NCBI GenBank assembly: GCA_964613425.1
Contig: CAZTHC010000062.1
Coordinates: forward strand, 1 to 5,821
DNA length: 5,821 nucleotides
Direction: 5' to 3'
Source of the DNA: CAZTHC01 sp964613425
Lineage (GTDB): Bacteria > Bacillota > Clostridia > TANB77 > CAG-508
Position numbers and translations under genes: made by a program. Shown here piece after piece: positions 1 through 5,475 of the stretch (positions are counted from its first letter, which is position 1; each line of letters opens with the position of its first letter). The notes below the pieces were generated by a model, which saw only the letters and a list, made by a program, of their open reading frames with translations, was not told the origin of the DNA and did no database searches.

Positions 1-29
1 CGCAATTGTGAGTCTAATGCAATAATCAT
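1..29 (-). CDS. 5' end of a divergent gene, product unknown (partial)
   Basis: On the minus strand an ATG at 29-27 opens a frame that stays open to the window edge and reads MIIALDSQL before being cut. It is preceded by a perfect AGGAGG ribosome binding site (37-42) at 7 nt spacing, and further upstream by a perfect consensus promoter, so this is very probably a real gene start and not a chance frame. Nine residues are too few to assign a family, and no function is proposed. The gene is transcribed away from ychF, and the two promoters stand back to back. Confidence 0.68.
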
Positions 30-60
30 ATATCTGCCTCCTAAAATATAAAGTAATATA

Positions 61-89
61 ATTATATAATAATATCTCAATTATGTCAA
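61..89 (-). promoter_or_regulatory. Sigma-A promoter of the leftward gene
   Basis: On the minus strand a TTGACA -35 (84-89) and a TATAAT -10 (61-66) are separated by exactly 17 nt. This is a perfect match to the vegetative consensus. Transcription would start near position 54, about 25 nt ahead of the minus-strand ATG at 29 and just upstream of its AGGAGG site. Confidence 0.75.
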
Positions 90-119
90 TTAAGAAACAA
101 ATATCTTAAAGCATTTTTA

Positions 120-148
120 TTGACATAGTTAGTAAATGTTGATAGAAT
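120..148 (+). promoter_or_regulatory. Sigma-A promoter of ychF
   Basis: A TTGACA -35 (120-125) and a TAGAAT -10 (143-148) have a 17-nt spacer, one mismatch from consensus. The predicted start near 155 leaves a short leader of about 30 nt that includes the AAAGGA ribosome binding site (168-173). A 6-bp inverted repeat, TTAAGA/TCTTAA (90-95 and 104-109), sits between this promoter and the leftward one. It could be an operator but is too short to call. Confidence 0.7.
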
Positions 149-184
149 AAGTAAATAATTAATAAGCAAAAGGAATGATTATAA

Positions 185-1285
185 ATGAAAATAGGAATAG
201 TAGGATTACCAAATGTAGGGAAAAGTACAATGTTTAATGCAATAACAAATGCAGGAGCAGAATGTGCAAATTACCCTTTTTGTACAATAGAGCCAAATGT
301 TGGAGTTGTACCTGTACCAGATGAAAGATTGGATGCTTTAACAAAAATGTATAATCCAGAAAAAACAACTCATGCAATAATAGAATTTGTAGATATTGCA
401 GGTTTAGTAAAAGGTGCTAGCAAAGGTGAAGGCTTAGGAAATAAATTTTTGTCACATATTCGTGAAGTTGATAGCATTGTTGAAGTAGTAAGATGCTTTG
501 AAGACCCAAATGTTGTACATGTAGATGGAAATATAAATCCGTTAAGAGACATTGAAACAATAAATTTGGAATTGATTTTTTCAGACTTAGAAGTAATAGA
601 TAAAAAAATTGATAAAGCAGTTAAAATGTTAAAAGCAGATAAAAAATATCAAGCAGAATTAGATCTACTAAATAAAATAAAGGCAACCTTAGAGCAAGGA
701 AAATCTGCTAGAACAATAGATTTTTCTGAAGAAGAAAAAGAATTGTTAAAAGAAACATATTTATTAACAAGAAAACCAATACTATATATAGCAAATGTTT
801 CTGAAGAACAATTGAGTAATACAGAAAATGATGAAAAAATTAATATGGTAAGGGAATATGCAAAAACAGAAAAATCAGAAGTTATTCCCTTATGCGTAAA
901 AATTGAAGAAGAATTATCTGGATTAGATGACAAAGACAAGAAGGAAATGTTAGAAGCTTTAGAGTTAGATGAATCTGGATTAGATAAAGTTATTAAAGCT
1001 AGTTATGATTTGTTAGGATTAATGTCTTTCTTAACTGCAGGAGAACCTGAAGTTAGAGCTTGGACAATAAAAAAAGGAACAAAGGCACCAGCTGCTGCTG
1101 GAAAGATTCATTCAGATATAGAAAGAGGATTTATTAAAGCCGAAGTAGTATCATACAATGATTTAATTAGAGAAGGTAGTATGGTTGCAGCAAAAGAAAA
1201 AGGATTAGTAAGGTCAGAAGGAAAAGAATATGTAATGCAAGATGGAGATATTGTACTATTTAGATTTAATGTAACAAAAATGTAA
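185..1285 (+). CDS. ychF: YchF/OLA1 family P-loop ATPase
   Basis: YchF belongs to the Obg-related, TRAFAC class of P-loop NTPases but prefers ATP. It associates with ribosomes and is linked in other bacteria to stress responses and translation initiation; its exact role is unsettled. The G1 loop GLPNVGKST is at residues 7-15 and the G3 motif DIAGL at 70-74. At the position where GTPases have NKxD there is NVSE (204-207), the change that marks the ATP-preferring YchF branch. A helical, coiled-coil-prone insertion lies around residues 130-195, and the C-terminal TGS domain covers about 278-366 and holds the family signature around GEPEVRAWTI. At 366 residues it is full length for the family. 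The start at 185 is supported by AAAGGA at 168-173 and by the usual MKIGIVGLPNVGKS opening. It appears monocistronic, with its own consensus promoter. No strong terminator is visible after its stop, so some read-through into the next gene is possible. Confidence 0.97.
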   Translation: MKIGIVGLPNVGKSTMFNAITNAGAECANYPFCTIEPNVGVVPVPDERLDALTKMYNPEKTTHAIIEFVDIAGLVKGASKGEGLGNKFLSHIREVDSIVEVVRCFEDPNVVHVDGNINPLRDIETINLELIFSDLEVIDKKIDKAVKMLKADKKYQAELDLLNKIKATLEQGKSARTIDFSEEEKELLKETYLLTRKPILYIANVSEEQLSNTENDEKINMVREYAKTEKSEVIPLCVKIEEELSGLDDKDKKEMLEALELDESGLDKVIKASYDLLGLMSFLTAGEPEVRAWTIKKGTKAPAAAGKIHSDIERGFIKAEVVSYNDLIREGSMVAAKEKGLVRSEGKEYVMQDGDIVLFRFNVTKM

Positions 1286-1306
1286 TAAAAAAATATTGAA
1301 AAAGTA

Positions 1307-1335
1307 TTGCAAATATAAGATACTTATAGTATAAA
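1307..1335 (+). promoter_or_regulatory. Probable promoter of the LPKTG protein gene
   Basis: A TTGCAA -35 (1307-1312) and a TATAAA -10 (1330-1335) are 17 nt apart. The start would be near 1342, giving a leader of about 45 nt that ends in the AAAGGGGAA ribosome binding site (1375-1383). The elements are good but not perfect, and AT-rich sequence produces such matches by chance. Confidence 0.5.
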
Positions 1336-1386
1336 TAATGGAGAAAACAAAATAATAATACTAAAGAACTGTCAAAGGGGAAAAAT

Positions 1387-1758
1387 ATGGATAAAAATAA
1401 AATATATAAAATTGTAAGTTTAGTTATAATAATGATATGTGCATTAATAATTTTTTCAACATTTGTAAATGCAGCAGATGATGAAACAGATTTAACAGAT
1501 TTAAATAGAATAAATACTGCAAATACAGCAAACGCAGCAAATACAGCAAATACTGTTAATACACTTAACAAAGTTAATACAGCTAATACAGTTAATAAGG
1601 TTAATACAGCAAATACTACAAACACTAAAAAGAATACATTAACCAATAGTACAAATTTACCTAAAACAGGGCTAGATTCTTCAATAGTATTCATAATAAT
1701 AGCTTTTGCAGGTTCTGCTGTATATGCATATAAAAAAATAAGAGATTATAACATATAA
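1387..1758 (+). CDS. Small LPXTG wall-anchored protein with an Asn-Thr-x repeat stalk
   Basis: This is a secreted protein predicted to be covalently linked to peptidoglycan by a sortase. A signal peptide occupies residues 1-29: a lysine-rich start, a hydrophobic core at about 10-26, and a likely cut after VNA29. A short acidic stretch follows at 31-39. Residues 40-81 then have Asn at every third position for 14 consecutive units, mostly NTA, NTV or NKV. The sorting signal is complete: LPKTG at 91-95, a hydrophobic segment at about 99-115, and a basic tail starting KKIRD. After both cuts the mature chain would be only about 65 residues, nearly all repeat, with no recognisable enzymatic or binding domain. 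It could be a spacer, a glycosylated coat or a matrix peptide; its function is unknown. The start has the ribosome binding site AAAGGGG at 1375-1381. The gene converges with a sortase gene across a hairpin terminator, which suggests it is that enzyme's substrate. Confidence 0.9.
   Translation: MDKNKIYKIVSLVIIMICALIIFSTFVNAADDETDLTDLNRINTANTANAANTANTVNTLNKVNTANTVNKVNTANTTNTKKNTLTNSTNLPKTGLDSSIVFIIIAFAGSAVYAYKKIRDYNI
1516..1641 (+). repeat. Nine-base tandem repeat encoding Asn-Thr-Ala/Val triplets
   Basis: The DNA behind residues 40-81 of the LPKTG protein is a degenerate 9-nt tandem array, with units such as AATACAGCA, AATACTGTT and AATAAGGTT. There are about 14 units covering residues Asn40 to Lys81. 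Units differ mainly at third codon positions and in the Ala/Val codon. This suggests expansion by slippage followed by divergence under selection for the protein pattern. Such arrays often vary in copy number between strains. Unit boundaries are approximate. Confidence 0.75.
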
Positions 1759-1780
1759 TAAAATAAATAAAAAATAAGAG

Positions 1781-1808
1781 CTGTTAGCATTTTGCTAACA
1801 GTTTTTTT
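1781..1808 (+). terminator. Intrinsic terminator between the convergent LPKTG and sortase genes
   Basis: The arms CTGTTAGCA (1781-1789) and TGCTAACAG (1793-1801) form a perfect 9-bp stem with a TTT loop, followed directly by seven T (1802-1808). It lies 22 nt after the LPKTG gene's stop. On the other strand the hairpin is followed by the weaker tract CTCTTATTTT, so it may also stop transcripts from the sortase gene, which ends about 55 nt away. Confidence 0.92.
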
Positions 1809-1856
1809 ATGAAAATTAAAATTCTAATGAACAGATAAATATTCCTTATATCGTAA

Positions 1857-2474
1857 TTATTCTCGTGCTTTAATAATAATTCTATTGTTATTTATATTAT
1901 TACAAGAAACCAATGTTATTTCACAATTACCACTTGTATTTTGATCTGTACAACTTATATCTGAGCTTGAGACTTCATATTTTTTATAAATATAATAATC
2001 TTTTTTAATTCCATTTGAATCGTATATACATATAATGTCATTAATTTTCAATTTTGTAATATCACTAAAAAAAGTGCCATTATCATAATTGTGTCCAGCT
2101 ATACATAGATTACCGGGCTCATTTGGCATTGGACCATAAAATTTGCAAGGAGATATTTTTAATAATTCATCGTTTATTTCAGATAAAATAGGATAGGATA
2201 CATTTATTTTATCAATTTGTATTATACCAATAACTGAAAAATTAGATTGTGCAGATGAGTATGAATTATTAATATTAGATAAACTAGTATTAGTATAAAG
2301 ATTACTAATATTAAAATTATTTATTAATTGTTTAGATATTTTTTCAGATTTTCGAATATGGTACATTTTGAAAGAGTATATAATTAAAATAAAAAGTAAT
2401 ATGATTAGCGAAATAATAAATTGAAATATGAAAATATATTTGGACTTAGCTTTCTTATCAAAAATATGACTCAT
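1857..2474 (-). CDS. Membrane-anchored sortase (transpeptidase)
   Basis: Sortases cut an LPXTG-type motif between Thr and Gly on the outer face of the membrane and join the protein to the cell wall. This 205-residue protein has a basic cytoplasmic N-terminus and one membrane span at about 12-33. A low-complexity Asn/Ser linker runs over about 51-80, and the sortase beta-barrel covers about 81-205. The catalytic triad is visible: His128 in AGHN, Cys191 in TLVSC, and Arg198 in the final strand. The residue before the cysteine is Ser, where most family members have Thr. Length and layout resemble the small clostridial sortases usually placed near class D, but the class cannot be settled by eye; the class B-specific insertions are absent. 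The start at 2474 follows AGAGGA (2479-2484). No convincing promoter was found in the AT-rich region shared with mreB. Its natural substrate is probably the convergent LPKTG protein next to it, although it may serve other wall proteins too. Confidence 0.93.
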   Translation of the reverse strand: MSHIFDKKAKSKYIFIFQFIISLIILLFILIIYSFKMYHIRKSEKISKQLINNFNISNLYTNTSLSNINNSYSSAQSNFSVIGIIQIDKINVSYPILSEINDELLKISPCKFYGPMPNEPGNLCIAGHNYDNGTFFSDITKLKINDIICIYDSNGIKKDYYIYKKYEVSSSDISCTDQNTSGNCEITLVSCNNINNNRIIIKARE

Positions 2475-2547
2475 AGTATCCTCTTAAACATTATATATAA
2501 TATTTTATATTAAAAATAAAAAAATATGTATTTATAAAGATATTATA

Positions 2548-2576
2548 TTGATATTTATAAAAAAGTGTAATATAAT
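2548..2576 (+). promoter_or_regulatory. Sigma-A promoter of the mreB-mtaB operon
   Basis: A TTGATA -35 (2548-2553) and a perfect TATAAT -10 (2571-2576) are separated by 17 nt. Transcription would begin near 2583, giving a leader of about 43 nt with the ribosome binding site GAGAGGA at 2608-2614. Confidence 0.7.
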
Positions 2577-2625
2577 TGCAACAAATCTGTAATAAAATTG
2601 AAATAAAGAGAGGAAAGATTTTTTT

Positions 2626-3627
2626 ATGATAATGTTTGGACAAGATATAGGAATTGACTTAGGAACGGCAACAGTTATAGCATATGCAAAAGGAAAAGGA
2701 ATAGTATTAAGAGAGCCATCTGTTGTTGCTGTAAACAATGATACTGGAGATGTTTTGGCTGTTGGGCAGGAAGCAAGAAAAATGATAGGAAGAACACCTG
2801 GAAACATAATAGCAACTAGACCTTTAAAAGATGGAGTTATTTCTAATTATACAGTTACAGAAAAAATGTTGAAACATTTTATAAATAAAGTATGTGGAAA
2901 ATTCATTTTTGCACCAAGAATAATGATATGCATACCTTCTCAGGTAACACAAGTAGAGAGAAAGGCTGTAATAGATGCTGCAACTCAAGCAGGAGCAAGA
3001 AAGGTATATTTAATAGAAGAACCTATAGCTGCTGCAATTGGCGCAGGTTTAGATATTTCAAGACCATATGGAAATATGATTGTAGATATTGGAGGAGGAA
3101 CAACAGACATCGCTGTTATTTCTCTAGGAGGTTCTGTTGTTAGTAGCTCTTTAAAAGTTGCAGGAGATAAATTTGATGAACATATTATTAAGTATATTAA
3201 GAAGAAACATAATGTAATAATAGGAGAAAGAACAGCTGAAGATTTAAAAATAAATATAGGATGTGTTTTCCCAAAAATGCAAGATTCGGAAATGGAAATT
3301 AGGGGAAGAGATTTAACAACTGGTTTACCAAAAACAGTAACAGTATATTCAAGCGAAATGATGGAAGCTTTACAAGAACCAGCAATGATGATTGTTGAAG
3401 CAGTTCATGCTGTTTTAGAAAAGACTCCACCAGAACTTTCAGCAGACATTAGTGATAGAGGAATTTATATGACAGGTGGAGGATGCTTAGTAGATGGGTT
3501 CGATAGATTATTACAAGAAAAAACAGGAATAACTGTTGTAATAGCAGAAGATGCCGTTTCTTGTGTAGCACTAGGAACAGGAAAAGCATTAGAAAACCTA
3601 GATGTACTAGATGGAAAAAGAAAATAA
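2626..3627 (+). CDS. mreB: MreB/Mbl family rod-shape actin homologue
   Basis: MreB-type actins polymerise on the inner face of the membrane and direct peptidoglycan synthesis along the cell sides, setting rod shape. At 333 residues the protein is full length. The phosphate-1 loop DLGTA is at 11-15, the EEP motif at 131-133, and the phosphate-2 loop DIGGGTTD at 154-161. GERTAE lies at 200-205, RGRDL at 226-230, the TPPELSADI signature at 267-275, and the adenosine-loop TGGG at 283-286. The short hydrophobic N-terminus could serve as the membrane-binding tail. Features of MreB (AAAIGAGL, MEIRGRDL) and of the paralogue Mbl (DKFDEHI, VFP near 214) are mixed, so the exact paralogue is uncertain. 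No mreC or mreD follows, which is usual for an extra copy such as Mbl or MreBH in Bacillus. ATG at 2626 fits the ribosome binding site (about 11 nt); ATG at 2632 would also give a family-like start but lies 17 nt away. mtaB follows 12 nt downstream in the same operon. Confidence 0.95.
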   Translation: MIMFGQDIGIDLGTATVIAYAKGKGIVLREPSVVAVNNDTGDVLAVGQEARKMIGRTPGNIIATRPLKDGVISNYTVTEKMLKHFINKVCGKFIFAPRIMICIPSQVTQVERKAVIDAATQAGARKVYLIEEPIAAAIGAGLDISRPYGNMIVDIGGGTTDIAVISLGGSVVSSSLKVAGDKFDEHIIKYIKKKHNVIIGERTAEDLKINIGCVFPKMQDSEMEIRGRDLTTGLPKTVTVYSSEMMEALQEPAMMIVEAVHAVLEKTPPELSADISDRGIYMTGGGCLVDGFDRLLQEKTGITVVIAEDAVSCVALGTGKALENLDVLDGKRK

Positions 3628-3639
3628 TGAGGTGAGAAA

Positions 3640-4931
3640 TTGAAAAAAGTAGCCTTTTATACATTGCGGTTGTAAAGTTAATCAATATGAAACAAATGCT
3701 ATGATTCAAAGTTTTATTAATAAAAATTACGAAATTGTTAATTTTAATGAATTCGCGGATATATATATAGTTAATACTTGTACTGTAACTAATATGTCAG
3801 ACAGAAAATCAAGGCAAGTTTTGAGAAGAGCAAAAGAAGTAAATAAAAATGCCATCGTTGTTGCTGTTGGTTGCTATGCACAAGTAGCAAAAGAAGAATT
3901 AGACAAATTAAAAGAAATTGATTTGGTTTTGGGAAATTCAAATAAAAGAGAAGTTGTAGAGAAGATTGAAGAATTTATTGAAAAAAACAATAAGAAATTT
4001 AATAATGAACTAGAAAAAAATTTCTTAGAATATGGAGAAATAGCCTATTCTGAAAAAACAAGAGCGGTTGTTAAAGTTCAAGATGGTTGTGACAATTTTT
4101 GTTCATATTGCATAATACCATTTGCAAGAGGAAGAGTAAGAAGCAGAAAACCAGAAAATGTTATACAAGAAATTAAACAAATAGTAAAAAAACGGAATAC
4201 AAGAAGTTGTAATAACAGGGATACATATTGGTTCATATGGAAAAGATTTTGAAAGTAAATATGAATTAATTGATTTATTAGAAGATATTAATAAAATAGA
4301 AGGACTAAAGAGAATAAGATTAGGTTCTATAGAACCTAATCTTATATCTGAACAATTTGTTGAAAGATTAAATAAATTAGATAAAATTTGTAACCACTTT
4401 CATTTATCACTTCAGAGCGGATGTAATGAAACACTTAAACGTATGAATAGGAAATACACTATTGAGGATTTTGAAAAATGTGTAAATTTATTAAGGAAAA
4501 CATTCAAAGATGTGCTATTAACTGCAGATGTAATTGTAGGATTTCCAGGAGAAAGTGAAGAAGAATTTAATATTACAAAAGATTTTTTAAACAAAGTGAA
4601 ATTTTATAAAATGCATATATTTAAATATTCACCACGAAAAAATACTGTTGCAGCAAAAATGCAAAATCAAATAGATGGTAATGTTAAAGAAAAAAGAAGC
4701 AAAATTTTATTAGAAATGTCTAATAAAAATGAGGAGGAATTCTTAAAACAACAAATAGGAACTTGTGCAGATGTCCTTTTTGAAGAAGGAAATAAAGGAC
4801 ATACTTCAAATTATGTTTTGGTTGAACTAAAAAACGAGATTGTTCCAGAAAATGTAATAAAAAAAGTTAAAATAATAGATTTCAATACAAAAAAAGATGA
4901 AAAAATAGGCATTGGAACATTGGAAATGTAA
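3640..4931 (+). pseudogene. mtaB: MtaB tRNA methylthiotransferase, interrupted by two +1 frameshifts
   Basis: MtaB is a radical-SAM enzyme that adds a methylthio group to t6A at position 37 of tRNAs reading ANN codons, giving ms2t6A. Translation begins at TTG 3640, preceded by GAGGTG (3629-3634), and reads MKKVAFYTL. An extra C near 3667 then shifts the frame, within the codons for the conserved LGCKVNQ, and a stop follows at 3673-3675. The second segment (about 3668-4192) carries Cys47 in NTCTVT, Cys78 in VGCYA, and the radical-SAM cluster CDNFCSYC (Cys150, 154, 157). An extra A in the seven-A run 4186-4192 shifts the frame again. The third segment, to the stop at 4929-4931, holds RLGSIEP, HLSLQSGC, KRMNR, VGFPGE and a C-terminal TRAM-like domain. 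Removing one base at each site restores a protein of about 429 residues, the family's normal length, with all six cluster cysteines. All motifs are intact, so either the lesions are very recent or they are sequence errors. Reinitiation at ATG 3701 could give only a 183-residue fragment. The gene is co-transcribed with mreB. Confidence 0.93.
4314..4345. repeat. 32-nt perfect palindrome inside mtaB
   Basis: The arm ATAAGATTAGGTTCTA (4314-4329) is followed with no spacer by its exact reverse complement (4330-4345). It encodes the conserved IRLGSIEPNLI stretch of MtaB. In RNA it could form a strong hairpin of about 14 bp closed by a small loop; in DNA it could be a dyad binding site or cruciform. 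No T-tract follows, so it is not an ordinary intrinsic terminator. Confidence 0.9.
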
Positions 4932-4965
4932 CACAATTGTAATGTAAACGAAATACAACTGTAAT
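4931..4965 (+). repeat. Two-copy direct repeat upstream of the 96-residue gene's promoter
   Basis: The 13-mers ACACAATTGTAAT (4931-4943) and ATACAACTGTAAT (4953-4965) differ at two positions and start 22 nt apart, about two helical turns. The core of each copy, ACAAYTGT, is palindromic or nearly so. The second copy ends at the first base of the proposed -35. The arrangement suggests a tandem operator, but no regulator is recognised. Confidence 0.4.
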
Positions 4966-4993
4966 TGCTAATAAAAGGAAAATGTAGTATAAC
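4965..4993 (+). promoter_or_regulatory. Probable promoter of the 96-residue protein gene
   Basis: A TTGCTA -35 (4965-4970) and a TATAAC -10 (4988-4993) are 17 nt apart. The start would be near 5000, giving a leader of about 39 nt. This leader contains a small dyad, TTAGTT/AACTAA (5014-5019 and 5021-5026), which overlaps the beginning of the AAGGAGG ribosome binding site (5025-5031). Confidence 0.55.
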
Positions 4994-5038
4994 ATATATG
5001 TAAGTAAGAATATTTAGTTTAACTAAGGAGGAAATATA

Positions 5039-5329
5039 ATGAAAGAACCAATGGAAGCACAAGAATTTTGTGGAGAAGTTAATTTAGGAGGAACAGAAAA
5101 TATTACAGAAGAAGCTCAAACAATAAATACTACATATAGAGTTGCAAATACAAACTTGCCAGCAACACCAAATGTTTGGACAAAAATCAAGAATGCTTTA
5201 TTCTATGAAATAAAAGTTGAATTAACACCAAAACAACAAAAAATAGAAAATGAGATTAATGAATTTTTACACCAAGAATTAACATGGGCAAAAGTAAAAG
5301 GATTTTTATTTCAAGAAATAAAATTTTAG
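5039..5329 (+). CDS. Conserved-looking 96-residue protein with a duplicated W-K-LF-EIK motif, function unknown
   Basis: I do not recognise a family. The start is well supported by AAGGAGG (5025-5031) at 7 nt, and the gene has its own promoter and terminator, so expression is likely. There is no signal peptide or membrane span. Residues 1-45 are polar, acidic at the start, and probably disordered. Residues 47-96 contain two copies of one motif: WTKIKNALFYEIK (47-59) and WAKVKGFLFQEIK (83-95). They are 36 residues apart and are joined by a charged segment rich in Glu, Gln and Lys (about 60-82) that is likely helical. Each copy has the pattern W-x-K-[IV]-K-x2-L-F-x-E-I-K, an amphipathic unit that could bind a partner or mediate self-assembly. 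The single Cys11 is isolated. It lies between mtaB and gap but has separate transcription signals, so neither neighbour reveals its role. Confidence 0.85.
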   Translation: MKEPMEAQEFCGEVNLGGTENITEEAQTINTTYRVANTNLPATPNVWTKIKNALFYEIKVELTPKQQKIENEINEFLHQELTWAKVKGFLFQEIKF

Positions 5330-5352
5330 TAATTTTATAATTTTGTTAAACT

Positions 5353-5382
5353 AAAAAGAATACTTGAATAGTATTCTTTTTT
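5353..5382 (+). terminator. Intrinsic terminator after the 96-residue protein gene
   Basis: The arms AAAAAGAATACT (5353-5364) and AGTATTCTTTTT (5370-5381) pair over 12 bp around a 5-nt TGAAT loop. The 3' arm ends in a run of six T (5377-5382). The stem is AT-rich but long. It sits 23 nt after the stop and separates this gene from gap. The matching A run on the 5' side makes it symmetrical. Confidence 0.85.
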
Positions 5383-5410
5383 GATAATTGCAAAATATAA
5401 AATATATTAT
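5381..5410 (+). promoter_or_regulatory. Candidate promoter of gap
   Basis: A TTGATA -35 (5381-5386) is followed by TATATT (5403-5408, 16-nt spacer) or TATTAT (5405-5410, 18-nt spacer). The -35 overlaps the end of the preceding terminator's T-tract. Because the region is almost pure A/T, other -10 choices exist, and this call is tentative. Confidence 0.35.
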
Positions 5411-5439
5411 AACATATTTGTATAAAAACAAATTGTTAT
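5409..5439. repeat. Inverted repeat in the gap leader, possible operator
   Basis: The left arm ATAACATATTTGT (5409-5421) and the right arm ACAAATTGTTAT (5428-5439) are complementary over 12 bp apart from one extra T in the left arm. The 6-nt ATAAAA separates them. The repeat lies just downstream of the candidate promoter and 36 nt before the gap start codon, a position where a repressor or an RNA hairpin could act. Confidence 0.45.
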
Positions 5440-5475
5440 GAAAAAATATACATATAAGAAAGAGGAGGACTTTTT

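Noticed and set aside
1302..1325. AAGTAT/ATACTT hairpin after ychF as a terminator
   Set aside because: The stem is only 6 bp with a 12-nt loop and no T-tract follows. It also overlaps the likely promoter of the next gene.
1266..1694. 142-residue minus-strand open frame opposite the LPKTG gene
   Set aside because: Its hydrophobic Val/Phe/Leu repeat is simply the antisense of the Asn-Thr-Ala codon array. The plus-strand frame has a signal peptide, a sorting motif and a ribosome binding site.
2490..2495. TATAAT on the minus strand as the -10 of the sortase gene
   Set aside because: Transcription would start inside or right at the ribosome binding site, and no -35 lies at the right distance. 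In this A/T-only stretch it is probably chance.
3449..3709. Minus-strand open frame across the mreB end and mtaB start
   Set aside because: It is antisense to clear MreB coding sequence, gives a Phe/Leu/His-rich product typical of antisense AT-rich DNA, and has no recognisable family.
4184..4196. Programmed ribosomal frameshifting at A AAA AAC in mtaB
   Set aside because: This heptamer is a classic -1 site, but the downstream frame requires a +1 shift. The upstream lesion at 3667 would still block the gene, and MtaB is not known to need frameshifting.
5409..5439. Rex-type redox operator upstream of gap
   Set aside because: Rex sites place TTGTTA on the left and TAACAA on the right with a short spacer. 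Here the half-sites are in the opposite order and the spacing is larger.
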